In this document: positions 17,415-27,924 of the stretch, piece after piece | Numbering within the stretch: the first letter of the stretch is position 1 | Layout: each line of letters begins with the position of its first letter | Assembly: GCF_050587525.1 (NCBI RefSeq) | Contig: NZ_JBOBFT010000007.1 | Location: 124,001-188,000 of the forward strand | Direction: 5' to 3' | DNA from: Plantibacter sp050587525 | GTDB lineage: Bacteria > Actinomycetota > Actinomycetes > Actinomycetales > Microbacteriaceae | DNA length: 64,000 bases | Made by a program: the position numbers and the translations under genes | The notes under the pieces: generated by a model | The model's database searches: none | Seen by the model: the letters and a program-made list of their open reading frames with translations, nothing else | Told to the model about the DNA's origin: nothing

Positions 17415-18194
17415 ATGACGAGCATGGCGGACCTCGCCCGCGAGAGCATCCTGATCGCGGGTGCCGGCCGAGCGATCCTCCTGCAGATCGCCGATCCCGC
17501 GATCGGCGCCGGAGTCGCCCGACACAGCGACTTCAGCGAGCGCCCCCTCGACCGTCTGCACGCCACGCTCACCTTCGTCTATGCGCTCGCCCTCGGCACG
17601 GAGGAGGAGCAGCGCGATGTCGCCCGCAGCGTGAATCGCGCGCATGTGCCGGTCCGCTCGCACGACGGTGATGCCGCACCCGTGTACTCGGCGTTCGATC
17701 CGCAGTTGCAGCTCTGGGTCGCGGCCACCCTCTACGACACCGCCGTGCAGGTGTACGAGTTGATCTACGGGCCCATGAGCGATGCCGATGCGGACCGCGT
17801 CTACCGGGAGTACGCCATCGTGGGCACGAGTCTGCAGCTTCCGGTCGGGATGTGGCCGGAGTCGCGAACGGCGTTCAGCCGGTACTGGGACGAGCGCGTG
17901 GCGATGCTCGAGGTCACGCCCGAAGCGGTGCGCGTCTCTCGGGAGCTGCTCACGGCACGCGCGACGCCGTCGGCGGTGCGATCACTGCTCCCGCTCGCCC
18001 GGCTGGCCACGGCTGCGTTGCTGCCGGCGTCCCTCCGCGCTCCGTTCGGGTTCCGGTGGTCGGCCCGCCAACAACGACGATTCGACCGTAGGCTCGCTGT
18101 CGCACGCGTGGTCTGGCCGATGCTGCCGCGGTCGGTGCGAGGAGCGGCGGCCTCGTACTACCTCGCGCGGCTGCGCGCGGGCGCTTCGGTCTGA
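17415..18194 (+). CDS. oxygenase MpaB-like (DUF2236) protein
   Basis: The 259-residue protein belongs by sequence character to the DUF2236/MpaB family: an alpha-helical protein with conserved LLQIADPAIGAGVARHSDF near residues 22-40, the HATLTFVYAL segment, and HVPVRSHDG and VYELIYGP motifs. Family members bind haem, and the founding member, fungal MpaB, cleaves a prenyl chain oxidatively; for bacterial members the substrate is mostly unknown. The start at ATG 17415 is chosen because family homology begins at once. It appears to be a single-gene transcription unit. Confidence 0.75.
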   Translation: MTSMADLARESILIAGAGRAILLQIADPAIGAGVARHSDFSERPLDRLHATLTFVYALALGTEEEQRDVARSVNRAHVPVRSHDGDAAPVYSAFDPQLQLWVAATLYDTAVQVYELIYGPMSDADADRVYREYAIVGTSLQLPVGMWPESRTAFSRYWDERVAMLEVTPEAVRVSRELLTARATPSAVRSLLPLARLATAALLPASLRAPFGFRWSARQQRRFDRRLAVARVVWPMLPRSVRGAAASYYLARLRAGASV

Positions 18195-18284
18195 GGCTCC
18201 TCCACAGGGCGGCCCTCTCGCCCGGTTCTCCACAATCGGCCATGGTCCTCAGCCGGCCGCGCGGCGGCTGACGAGCATGGAGTG

Positions 18285-19883
18285 ATGACCCCATCACTGC
18301 GAAGCACCCATCACATCCGCGCTCTACGTCTGCCGTCACCGCCTGGGCGCACGTCGTTGCATCTCCTCGCCCACCGGCTCAAACTCCTGGCGTCGGCGCT
18401 GCTGTGCGTGCTCGTTCTCACCCTGGTCGGAGCAGATGCGGCGGCCTCGGCGGCGACGGCCACCGGTGAGGCGCACGGGCACCGCTCGGCCGCGAACGGA
18501 CGATGGCTCGGCTCCTGGGCGCTCGACGACGGCCACGTCGGATTCTGCGTCAATCTCGAACGCCCGGTTCCGCCGGGACACCACTACGAGCTCGTTGATG
18601 AGACCGCACTCGGCTGGTACTCCCCCGACGACGCCGCACGCCTGGCCTACCTGTCACGGCGATGGGGTGGGAGCACGGACGCGGACACAGCGGCGGCCGG
18701 GCAGCTGAGCACCTGGACGATCACCGGTCTTGCTGGTCATGACCCCGCGGAGATCGCCTCTCGGGCAGGAGGCAGCGCGGCGCGTGTGCTCGCACTCTCC
18801 GCAGAGATGCTGGCCGCGGCGAACGGTACAGGCGGAGCCACCCGATCGGTCACGGCGTCGCTCTCACTCGATCGCGGCGACGACGACTTCGACGTTCTCA
18901 GAGCCGAGCTCAGTGCCGACATGCTCTCCGGCGGACCGACGACGCTGCCCGCCGGCGCGCACACGGGCACGGCCACGCTCGTCGGCGCCCGGTTCGAGAC
19001 CGGCGAGACGACGAGGGAGATCACCAACGGCCAGCAGTACCGGATCGTGCCGGACAGCGACGCCGCGCTCGTGTCCGTCTCGGCGCAGGCGTCGTTCGGC
19101 TCCCTCCCGTACGGGCGTCGCCTCACGGTCGCCCACAACCCCGGGAACGTCCAGAGCCTTCTGCTCGCGGAACCGTCCGACGCGGAGGCGGCCGCGACCA
19201 TCGACGCCACGCGGCCCACACCACTGCCGTTCCAGCCTCACGTGGTGACGCAGACCTCCGCGACGACCGCGGAGACGGGTGCCCCGATCACCGACGAGCT
19301 GACGGTCGACGTGGCGCCCGGCCCGGACCTGTCGTCCGAGTGGGGTCTCGTCACGCGCGACGACGGCACTCACGTACCCGTCCCGGTGACGGTCCGCAGC
19401 CAATTGTTGGGACCGTTCGACGATGCTCCGGCCGAAGCGCCGGACACCCCGGAGGGCGCGCCCGTGGTGTGCGATGTCACCACGGTCGTCGATCAGGGGC
19501 CCGGCGCCTACCGGACCGCCGCGTGCGTCCTCCCTGGCCCCGGACACTACGTGTGGGTGGAGCGCATCGAGCCCTCGGACACGCCACGGGAACTCGGCGG
19601 CGATCGGGTGCGCCCATGGCGGTCCGCGTTCGGTGTCGCGACCGAGGTGACGATGGTGCCGCGTCCGCCGGCGCCGCCTGCATCGACCCCTCCAGCTGCG
19701 GCCGGAGCGCGACTCCCGGAGACGGGCGTCGATGCCGAGCTGCAGACGACACTTCTCGCCTGCGCGGGTGCCGCGATGCTCCTCGGCGCGGGCCTCGTGG
19801 CCCGGCCGCTTACTCGACGGAGAGCAGGAGGGTCAGCTGTTCGCGGTCCAGGTCGATCCACGGCGCTGCGGGGTTCACGATGA
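18285..19883 (+). CDS. LPETG cell-wall-anchored surface protein with probable thioester domain
   Basis: The 532-residue product starts with a long signal peptide (hydrophobic core about 34-50, likely cut near ASA-A57). Residues 80-150 resemble a thioester domain of Gram-positive adhesins: Cys88 in GFCVN and Gln140 in GQLSTW could form the Cys-Gln thioester. A beta-rich region (about 180-445) follows. The C-terminus has a Pro/Ala linker, the sortase motif LPETG (477-481), a hydrophobic helix and a PLTRRR stop-transfer. Another 20 residues extend past this, antisense to sseB. No sortase gene is in view. A GTG at 18282 is an alternative start. Surface anchoring is well supported; the thioester is inferred. 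Confidence 0.8.
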   Translation: MTPSLRSTHHIRALRLPSPPGRTSLHLLAHRLKLLASALLCVLVLTLVGADAAASAATATGEAHGHRSAANGRWLGSWALDDGHVGFCVNLERPVPPGHHYELVDETALGWYSPDDAARLAYLSRRWGGSTDADTAAAGQLSTWTITGLAGHDPAEIASRAGGSAARVLALSAEMLAAANGTGGATRSVTASLSLDRGDDDFDVLRAELSADMLSGGPTTLPAGAHTGTATLVGARFETGETTREITNGQQYRIVPDSDAALVSVSAQASFGSLPYGRRLTVAHNPGNVQSLLLAEPSDAEAAATIDATRPTPLPFQPHVVTQTSATTAETGAPITDELTVDVAPGPDLSSEWGLVTRDDGTHVPVPVTVRSQLLGPFDDAPAEAPDTPEGAPVVCDVTTVVDQGPGAYRTAACVLPGPGHYVWVERIEPSDTPRELGGDRVRPWRSAFGVATEVTMVPRPPAPPASTPPAAAGARLPETGVDAELQTTLLACAGAAMLLGAGLVARPLTRRRAGGSAVRGPGRSTALRGSR

Positions 19884-20835
19884 TGCCGGAGATCCCCTCA
19901 TCGCTGCGGAGGGCGCCTGCGAGCTCCGCAGCCGTCACCGGGTACGCGTCGTCGCCGCGGCCGAGCGCCGCGATCTCGAGCGGGGAGGTGAACACCTCGA
20001 GCATGCGGCGGTCGCCCATCCGCGTCTCAGCCACTCCGACTGAGGTCCGCACCCCGTTCTCGTCCACATCCGCACGACCCGCGACGAAGCCGCCGCGCTC
20101 GGCGAGCGCCTCGACGATGCGCTGCTCCGCTCCGGCTTCGCGCGGCTGGGCGAGCGCCTGCTTGGCGGCGTCGTTGTTCCGCCCGTCGCCGAACATGCGG
20201 TTGATGAGTTCCTTCGGGATGACCGCGCTCGCGTCGCCTGCCGACGGGTCCAGGATGATGCCGGCGTAGTCGTCGGTGCGGGCCTGGCCGAGCGCCCACA
20301 GCGACGGGACCGAGATGCCGTGCAGTGGCTCATCGCCGGAGCGCATCCGTTCGAGCGCGACACCGGAGGTGTAGGCGAGGAGATAGATGTCGCCGTCCTC
20401 GTCCCGGTGCACGCCGAGCGGGATGCGGCCGGCGGCCTGGTCCTCGGCGGACACGCCGTCGAGGTTCGTCGAGAGGAGGAGCTTGCCCTGAAGCGCCTGG
20501 CGCAGGACGTGCAGCATCGCGCGACCGCCCTCCTCCCCCGGCAGGCCGAGCAGCGCCTCACCGAGGTCGACGTTCGTCTCGGGCCCGGCGGCGGGCGCCT
20601 CCGGCTCGGCGGGCTCCGCCGGCGCTTCTGGCTCGGACGCGGGGGCAGCAGCTGCCGCGCCGACGGCACCGGGGATGAACGGAGAGGCCCCGACGGCGGA
20701 CACCGAGATCGACACCTGGGGCACCGATTCCTCGGAGGAAGCGTTCGACGAAGCGTCGTCCGACGTTGCGACGGCCTCGGTTTCGGACTCGGTTTCGGTG
20801 GAATCGGACGCGTTGCGCTTCGAGAACAGACCCAT
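19810..20835 (-). CDS. SseB-family protein
   Basis: The 341-residue soluble protein has an acidic and Pro/Glu/Ala-rich N-terminal half (about 1-110, low complexity) and two SseB-like segments further on (about 95-200 and 230-341), including YLLAYTSGVALERM and SGIIVNPAAPWIDLDREQLTLLL. SseB proteins are of unclear function; some are type VII or enhanced-serine-sensitivity related. The start at ATG 20835 is preceded by TAGGCT at exactly six bases, so translation is probably leaderless. Its 3' end overlaps the convergent LPETG gene by 74 bases. Confidence 0.8.
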   Translation of the reverse strand: MGLFSKRNASDSTETESETEAVATSDDASSNASSEESVPQVSISVSAVGASPFIPGAVGAAAAAPASEPEAPAEPAEPEAPAAGPETNVDLGEALLGLPGEEGGRAMLHVLRQALQGKLLLSTNLDGVSAEDQAAGRIPLGVHRDEDGDIYLLAYTSGVALERMRSGDEPLHGISVPSLWALGQARTDDYAGIILDPSAGDASAVIPKELINRMFGDGRNNDAAKQALAQPREAGAEQRIVEALAERGGFVAGRADVDENGVRTSVGVAETRMGDRRMLEVFTSPLEIAALGRGDDAYPVTAAELAGALRSDEGISGIIVNPAAPWIDLDREQLTLLLSVE

Positions 20836-20841
20836 CAGGCA

Positions 20842-20847
20842 AGCCTA
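20842..20847 (-). promoter_or_regulatory. -10 element of a leaderless promoter (sseB-like gene)
   Basis: TAGGCT on the minus strand is six bases from the ATG at 20835, with no purine-rich ribosome binding site between. Confidence 0.45.
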
Positions 20848-20904
20848 GAGCGTCTCCGGCACTGCGCCGATACGCGGAATCCGCCGCTTGCACGAGCGCA
20901 GAGG

Positions 20905-23400
20905 CTACAGCTTCTCGATCGGTGCGATCTTGATCAGGAGCTTCTTGGCGCCGGCCGAGTCGAACTGCACGTGCGCGATGCGCTTGGCGCCCTCGCCCGT
21001 GACCTGGTTGACGCGTCCTTCACCGAAGTCGGCGTGGGAGATGCGGTCGCCGGGCGCAAGCTCGAGGTCGCCGTTGTCGCGGACCTTGGCCGTGACCCGG
21101 TTCGCCCAGACCTGCTCGCCGGCCGGTTTCGTGCCACCGGACCAGCGGGTGTCACCGGCGGAAGCGCCCTCCGGCAGCGACCGGACCGACCACCGATCCG
21201 TCGACGAGCCGCGCTTGGCATTGAGCGCACGCGACTGCGTGCCGCCGCGACCGTTGACCGTGCCGGGCGATTGACGCCACTCGATGAGCTCGGCCGGGAT
21301 CTCCTGCAAGTAGCGGCTGGGCATCGCCACGGCCGTCTCCCCGTACTGGGCGCGCGTCATCGCGAGCGACAGGAACAGCTTCTGCTTCGCACGCGTGATG
21401 CCCACGTAGAACAAGCGGCGTTCCTCGGCGGGCCCGCCCGGTTCGGAAGCCGACATCCGGTGTGGCAGCAGATCCTCTTCGATGCCGGTGAGGAAGACCG
21501 CGTTGTACTCGAGGCCCTTCGCCGTGTGGAGGGTCATGAGGGAGACGCTGCCCGTCGCATCGTCGAGGTCGTCCGCAGCGGCGACGAGCGAGACCTCGGT
21601 GAGGAAGTCGACGAGGGTGCCGTCCGGATTGTTCTTCGCGAATTCCTTCGTCACGGCGACGAGCTCGTCGACGTTCTCGGCCCGCGCCTCGTCCTGTGGG
21701 TCGCGGCTCGTGCGCAGGGAGTCGAGGTAGCCGCTCTTCGTCATGAGCGTGGTGAGGACATCGCTCACGGCGGAGGCGGACGCGGTCGACCGATCGGACT
21801 CCGCTGCGGCGTCGAGCATGCCCTGGGCTTCGTCGAGCAGCGCGGACAAGGCCAGGATCGCCGACGTGACCTTGGGACCGAGGCCGAGGGCGTCGGCCTG
21901 GCGCATGGCCTCGCGGAAGCTCACACCGTTGCTCTCGGCGAAGGTCTGCAGCGCCGTCTCCGTCGCCGGGCCGATGCCGCGCTTCGGCGTGTTGAGGATG
22001 CGGCGCAGCGCGAGGATGTCGGCCGGGTTCGCGACCGACACGAGGTATGCGAGCGCATCCTTGATCTCGGCGCGCTCGTAGAACTTCGTGCCGCCCATGA
22101 TCCGGTACGGGAGCGCCGCACGGATGAAGATCTCCTCGAGCGCGCGCGTCTGCGCGTTGGTGCGGTAGAAGACGGCTATCTCGCTGTACGCGGTTCCCGC
22201 GGTGTGGAGCTTCTCGATCTCGTCGGCGATGAACTGTGCCTCGTCGTGCCCGGAGTAGCCCGTGAACCCGACGATCTTGTCGCCGTCCCCGACGGCCGTC
22301 CACAGCTTCTTGTCCTTGCGGTCGAAGTTGTTCGAGATGACGGCGTTGGCCGCCGACAGGATGTTCTGGGTGGAGCGGTAGTTCTGCTCGAGGAGCACGA
22401 CCTTCGCGCCGGGGAAGTCGCGTTCGAACTCGGTGATGTTGCGGATGTCCGCGCCGCGGAACGCGTAGATCGACTGGTCCGAGTCGCCCACGACCGTGAG
22501 CGAAGCGCCTTCTGGCGCGAGGACGTCGAACTGCCCCGCTTCGGGCTCGGGCGCGCGCGTCAGCTCACGGATGAGCGAGTACTGCGCATGGTTGGTGTCC
22601 TGGTACTCGTCGACGAGCACGTGGCGGAACCGCTTCTGGTAGGTGGCCGCCACGTGCGGGAAGGCGCGGAACAGAAACACGGTCTGGCTGATGAGGTCGT
22701 CGAAGTCGAACGCGTTCGCATCGGACAGCGCCTTCGTGTACTTCCGGAAGATCTGCAGGAACACGACCTCCTGCGGGTCGTTCGTGTTGATCGTCCGCGC
22801 GTAGCTGTCGACGTCCGACAGCTCGTTCTTGAGCTTGGAGATCTTGGCGGAGGCGTTTGAGGGGGTGAACCCGTACGCGTCCGCTTCCAGTTCCTTGATG
22901 ATCCGCTTGAGCAGGGCGCGCTGGTCGCCGCTGTCGTAGATCGTGAAGTTCTTGGTGAAGCCGAAGTGCTCCGCCTCGCGTCGGAGGATGCGGACGCACG
23001 CCGAGTGGAAGGTGGAGATCCACATGCCGGAGGCGGCCTGCCCGACGAGCGCCTCGACGCGCTCGCGCATCTCCGCTGCGGCCTTGTTGGTGAAGGTGAT
23101 GGCGAGGATCTGGCTGGGCCAGGCTTCGCGCTGTGCGAGGAGCAGGGCGATGCGGCGCGTGAGCACACTCGTTTTGCCCGAGCCGGCGCCCGCGACGATG
23201 AGCAGCGCTTGTCCTCGGTACTCGACGGCGATGCGCTGCTGCGGGTTGAGGCCGTCCAGCAGGCGGTCGTGTTCAGCCCCGCCGGAGGATGCTCCGGACC
23301 GCGATCCGGAGTCCGCGGGCTCGCTCGGAACGGGAGTCGTCGGCCAGCCGACGATCACTGGCTGGACGGCATCGGTTGAGGAAGAAGGAGTGCTCGCCAT
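20905..23400 (-). CDS. pcrA: ATP-dependent DNA helicase PcrA/UvrD
   Basis: This 831-residue superfamily 1A helicase unwinds DNA in repair and replication. Landmarks are the Q motif LNPQQRIAVEY (51-61), Walker A AGAGSGKT (70-77), the Walker B region VDEYQDTN, YRSTQNI, MTLHTAKGLEY and VGITRAKQKL. The C-terminal 110 residues hold a basic linker and a small tail domain ending RVNQVTGEGAKRIAHVQF, which in relatives contacts RNA polymerase. The N-terminal 45 residues are a Ser/Pro-rich extension. GGAGGGAT stands directly before the ATG. Confidence 0.96.
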   Translation of the reverse strand: MASTPSSSTDAVQPVIVGWPTTPVPSEPADSGSRSGASSGGAEHDRLLDGLNPQQRIAVEYRGQALLIVAGAGSGKTSVLTRRIALLLAQREAWPSQILAITFTNKAAAEMRERVEALVGQAASGMWISTFHSACVRILRREAEHFGFTKNFTIYDSGDQRALLKRIIKELEADAYGFTPSNASAKISKLKNELSDVDSYARTINTNDPQEVVFLQIFRKYTKALSDANAFDFDDLISQTVFLFRAFPHVAATYQKRFRHVLVDEYQDTNHAQYSLIRELTRAPEPEAGQFDVLAPEGASLTVVGDSDQSIYAFRGADIRNITEFERDFPGAKVVLLEQNYRSTQNILSAANAVISNNFDRKDKKLWTAVGDGDKIVGFTGYSGHDEAQFIADEIEKLHTAGTAYSEIAVFYRTNAQTRALEEIFIRAALPYRIMGGTKFYERAEIKDALAYLVSVANPADILALRRILNTPKRGIGPATETALQTFAESNGVSFREAMRQADALGLGPKVTSAILALSALLDEAQGMLDAAAESDRSTASASAVSDVLTTLMTKSGYLDSLRTSRDPQDEARAENVDELVAVTKEFAKNNPDGTLVDFLTEVSLVAAADDLDDATGSVSLMTLHTAKGLEYNAVFLTGIEEDLLPHRMSASEPGGPAEERRLFYVGITRAKQKLFLSLAMTRAQYGETAVAMPSRYLQEIPAELIEWRQSPGTVNGRGGTQSRALNAKRGSSTDRWSVRSLPEGASAGDTRWSGGTKPAGEQVWANRVTAKVRDNGDLELAPGDRISHADFGEGRVNQVTGEGAKRIAHVQFDSAGAKKLLIKIAPIEKL

Positions 23401-23459
23401 ATCCCTCCAAGTCTAGGCGCAGCCCCTGACATTCAGGGTCGGACGACGTCCAGAGGGCC

Positions 23460-23544
23460 GACGGTGTTCGGGGATCGACGGTGTTCGGGGACCGACGGTG
23501 TTCGGGGACCGACGGTGTTCGGGGACCGACGGTGTTCAGGGACC
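23460..23544. repeat. 17-bp tandem repeat, five copies
   Basis: Five contiguous units of GACGGTGTTCGGGGACC run from 23460 to 23544. Unit 1 ends ATC instead of ACC, and unit 5 has TTCAGGG instead of TTCGGGG. That single change in unit 5 makes the gdpD stop codon (536-538 of this kilobase, minus strand). A unit of 17 bases shifts reading frame at each copy. Confidence 0.9.
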
Positions 23545-24651
23545 GACGACCGTGCGACGATCGTCCACGACGCTGCCGGGCCGGAAGGCGTCGCGCGCGT
23601 CGACGCCGAGGTCTGGCTGGTCGACGAAGATCCCGTCGACCCCCGTCGACAGGACCGCGTCGAACTCCGCCCGCCAGTCCCCGAACGCCGCGGCGTCCTC
23701 GCCGACCTGGTTGCCCGGGGAGAGGAAGCGGTTCTCCGGCCTGAGCGTCCACGTGTACACGACCAGTCCAGCCGCGTGCGCGCGCTCGACGAGATCGGCC
23801 GATGCAACGACCGCGCCGTCGTCGGACGTCGCGAGCAGCATCGTCTTGTCCACGCTGATGCCGTCCACCTCCTCCGCGAGGACGGCGAGTCCGGCATCGG
23901 TCAGCGCCTCGGCGTACGTCGGAGCGTCCTCGCCCTGCGCCGCCACGAGGTCCGCGGGCTTGCCGGACCGCTCGACGAGGTAGATGTACTGGGCCGCGAC
24001 ACCGCGCTCAGCGAGTTGCAGGAGCACCGTCTTCTCGAAGGACTCCACGATGAGCGGGCCGTCCGCGCGTGAGGAATCGTTGCTCCGCGCGCCCCCGTGC
24101 TCGACCGCGGCGAGCTCCGCCGCGAACAGGACGTCGAGCGGGAGACCGATCGAGGCGAAGTGGCTCGCGTGCTTGATCTCCGCGACGATGCCGAGGGGCC
24201 GTCCCTGTTCGACGGACGAGGTCCGGACGATCTCGACGAGGTCGACGAACCGCAGCAGCCCGTCCTGTCCGTCGAACGAAGCGCTCGACGCACGGACGTC
24301 CGCGATCCGCTCGCGCGCCGTGAGCGTCGACAGCTCCTCCCACGTGAAGTCCTCCGTGAACCAGCCCGTGAGCGTCTCGCCGTCGATCGTCTTCGTGGTC
24401 CGGCGGTCCGCGAACTCGGGATGATCGGCGACATCCGTGGTCCCGGAGATCTCGTTCTCGTGGCGGACCACGAGCACGCCGTCCTGTGAGGCCACGAGGT
24501 CCGGCTCCACCGCGTCGGCGCCGAGCGCGAAGGCCAGCTCGTAGGCGGAGCGCGTGTGCTCCGGCCGGTACCCGGAGGCGCCGCGATGCCCGATCACGAT
24601 CGGGTGGGGAAGCACGTGGACGGACGGACCTGGGGTGGGGACGGATCGCAC
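23536..24651 (-). CDS. glycerophosphodiester phosphodiesterase
   Basis: The 371-residue TIM-barrel enzyme hydrolyses glycerophosphodiesters to glycerol 3-phosphate and an alcohol. The catalytic and metal-binding set is clear: GHRGASGYRPEHT (His22), Glu49-x-Asp51 and His64. No signal peptide is obvious, so it is probably cytoplasmic. The start is GTG 24651, six bases after TAGAGT, which suggests a leaderless transcript. The last residues and the stop codon lie in a 17-bp tandem repeat, so the C-terminus could differ among strains. Another possible start is the downstream GTG at codon 11. Confidence 0.92.
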   Translation of the reverse strand: MRSVPTPGPSVHVLPHPIVIGHRGASGYRPEHTRSAYELAFALGADAVEPDLVASQDGVLVVRHENEISGTTDVADHPEFADRRTTKTIDGETLTGWFTEDFTWEELSTLTARERIADVRASSASFDGQDGLLRFVDLVEIVRTSSVEQGRPLGIVAEIKHASHFASIGLPLDVLFAAELAAVEHGGARSNDSSRADGPLIVESFEKTVLLQLAERGVAAQYIYLVERSGKPADLVAAQGEDAPTYAEALTDAGLAVLAEEVDGISVDKTMLLATSDDGAVVASADLVERAHAAGLVVYTWTLRPENRFLSPGNQVGEDAAAFGDWRAEFDAVLSTGVDGIFVDQPDLGVDARDAFRPGSVVDDRRTVVGP

Positions 24652-24657
24652 GCGACC

Positions 24658-24663
24658 ACTCTA
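24658..24663 (-). promoter_or_regulatory. -10 element of a leaderless promoter (glycerophosphodiesterase)
   Basis: TAGAGT on the minus strand ends six bases before the GTG at 24651. There is no Shine-Dalgarno sequence. Confidence 0.45.
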
Positions 24664-24805
24664 ACCAGCCGGGCGGAACGGCACCTTCCGCCGACCGCGA
24701 ACAGCGGCCTCCACGGGCCCTTTCCCAGTGATCTCCGATAGAATCCGTAGCAGAAGCGTCGTATGGCGCCTCACCAGCCTCCACGACTGAGAGTAGGAAT
24801 CAGCC

Positions 24806-25648
24806 ATGGCACTCGACAACCCGGCGTTCTCGAAGAACCCGGCCTTCAAGCAGAACGGCGCTCAGGCGACGCAAGCGGCTCAGGCGTCCATGACGGCCGA
24901 GCAGCTCCAGGCGCTCTACAACACGCCCACCACCGGCACGGCCGGCACGGACCGCATGACGGTCGAGAACACGGTCGTCAAGACCGTCGGCTCGTTCGCC
25001 GTGCTCGTCGTCTTCGCCGTCATCGGTTGGGTGTGGACCACGTCCATGCTGCAGTCGGGCGGAGCCTCGTCGCTCCCGATGATCGTCGGCATGATCGGCG
25101 GCCTCGTCCTCGGCCTCGTCAACTCCTTCAAGAAGGAGCCGGTCCCGGCCCTCATCCTCGCGTACGCCGCCTTCCAGGGCGTGTTCGTGGGCGGCATCTC
25201 CCGCTTCTTCGAAGCCGTCCCGCAGTGGGAGGGCGTCGTCGTCCAGGCCGTTCTCGCGACCCTCGCGGTCGTCGGTGTGACCCTCGCGCTCTTCGCGAGC
25301 GGCAAGGTCCGCGCGTCGAAGAAGATGACGAAGATCTTCCTGATCGCCATCATCGGCTACGGCGTCTTCCAGCTCCTGAACCTCGTGCTCATGTTCACGG
25401 GCGTGCTCAACAACCCGTTCGGCATCTACGGAGCCACGATCTTCGGCATCCCGCTGGGCATCGTCATCGGCATCTTCGCGGTCCTCATGGGCGCCTACTC
25501 CCTGGTGCTCGACTTCGACTTCATCCAGCGCGGCGTCCAGAACCGCGCCCCCGCCAAGTACGGCTGGAGTGGCGCGTTCGGCATCATGGTGACCGTCGTC
25601 TGGATCTACGTCGAGATCCTGCGTCTGCTCGCCATCTCGCGCAACTAG
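24806..25648 (+). CDS. Bax inhibitor-1/YccA-like membrane protein
   Basis: The 280-residue protein has a soluble N-terminal part of about 55 residues rich in Asn, Ala and Gln, then seven predicted transmembrane segments between about 63 and 278. FFEAVPQWEGVVVQAVLAT and VLDFDFIQRGVQN, with acidic residues in the last helices, fit the TMBIM/YccA family, some members of which are proton- or calcium-sensitive channels. Function in bacteria is unclear. TAGGA lies upstream of the ATG, and a hairpin terminator follows the stop. Confidence 0.9.
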   Translation: MALDNPAFSKNPAFKQNGAQATQAAQASMTAEQLQALYNTPTTGTAGTDRMTVENTVVKTVGSFAVLVVFAVIGWVWTTSMLQSGGASSLPMIVGMIGGLVLGLVNSFKKEPVPALILAYAAFQGVFVGGISRFFEAVPQWEGVVVQAVLATLAVVGVTLALFASGKVRASKKMTKIFLIAIIGYGVFQLLNLVLMFTGVLNNPFGIYGATIFGIPLGIVIGIFAVLMGAYSLVLDFDFIQRGVQNRAPAKYGWSGAFGIMVTVVWIYVEILRLLAISRN

Positions 25649-25672
25649 CAGGAGCGTTCAGCACCACTCGTC

Positions 25673-25706
25673 GAGAGGCCCGTTCCCGTGAGGGAGCGGG
25701 CCTCTC
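25673..25706 (+). terminator. hairpin terminator of the Bax-inhibitor-like gene
   Basis: GAGAGGCCCG-T-TCCC pairs with GGGA-G-CGGGCCTCTC around GTGA, with one internal mismatch. Weak T content follows. Confidence 0.65.
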
Positions 25707-25806
25707 GCGTTGGTATGGCGATGCGCAGGCTCCCACGCGAGCACCCGAGCACCCGTGCCGCCCGAGAACCTGTGCCGCCCGCCGCCGCTGTCACCGCTGT
25801 CACCGC

Positions 25807-25849
25807 ACGACGAAGGCCCGCTCCCACATCGGGAACGGGCCTTCGTCGT
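25807..25849 (-). terminator. hairpin terminator of guaA
   Basis: ACGACGAAGGCCCG and CGGGCCTTCGTCGT form 14-bp perfect arms, extended inside by TCCC/GGGA around a five-base loop, 20 bases after the guaA stop. The convergent gene's own terminator lies about 100 bases to the left; the stretch between the two holds nothing recognisable. Confidence 0.75.
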
Positions 25850-25869
25850 CGGCGGTCAGCCGGGTGGGA

Positions 25870-27476
<1,607 letters not shown>

Positions 27477-27480
<4 letters not shown>

Positions 27481-27920
27481 TGCATTGACTCCACGGATTG
27501 AGCGGTCAGCTCGGATTCGCGACCGGCGAGATAGCCCTTCACTTCGCGCGGGATCCGGCGTTCGAAGTAGAAGGAGAGGAACGGAACGACGCCGCCGAGG
27601 GCGATCCAGAGGAACTTCATGAACGACCAGCGCATGAGGCTCCACACGCGGAAGTCGGCGAACAGGTACACGACGTAGAACCAGCCGTGGATGATGAGGA
27701 GGCCCGTGCTGAGGTTGACGGCGGCGACCGATCCCTTAGGGACGAACGCGAGGAATCCGTAGGCTCCGCCGAGCTCGAGTTCCAGGCCGAAGCCGTACTT
27801 CATGATCATCTCGCCGCAGAGGGCGAGGAGGAGCACACCGGTGATGGGCGCGGAGATCTGATAGAACTTCAGCGCCCTCCGGATGGCAGGAAACGTCTCA
27901 GGTTTCGGCTGGAGAGGCAT
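27477..27920 (-). CDS. DUF3817 membrane protein
   Basis: The 147-residue protein has about three transmembrane segments (near 20-40, 68-90 and 100-118) and the sequence LLIIHGWFYVVYLFADFRVW typical of the DUF3817 family. Its function is unknown; in actinobacteria it is often found beside SURF1-like and guaA genes, as here. It starts five bases after the SURF1 stop, and its stop overlaps the guaA start. Confidence 0.85.
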
Positions 27921-27924
27921 GCGT

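Noticed and set aside
20320..22860. An 846-codon open frame antisense to the sseB-like gene and pcrA
   Set aside because: Charged repeats only; pcrA motifs are on the other strand in correct order.
23460..23544. A CRISPR array
   Set aside because: The 17-bp units are contiguous without spacers and no cas genes are near; it is a tandem repeat.
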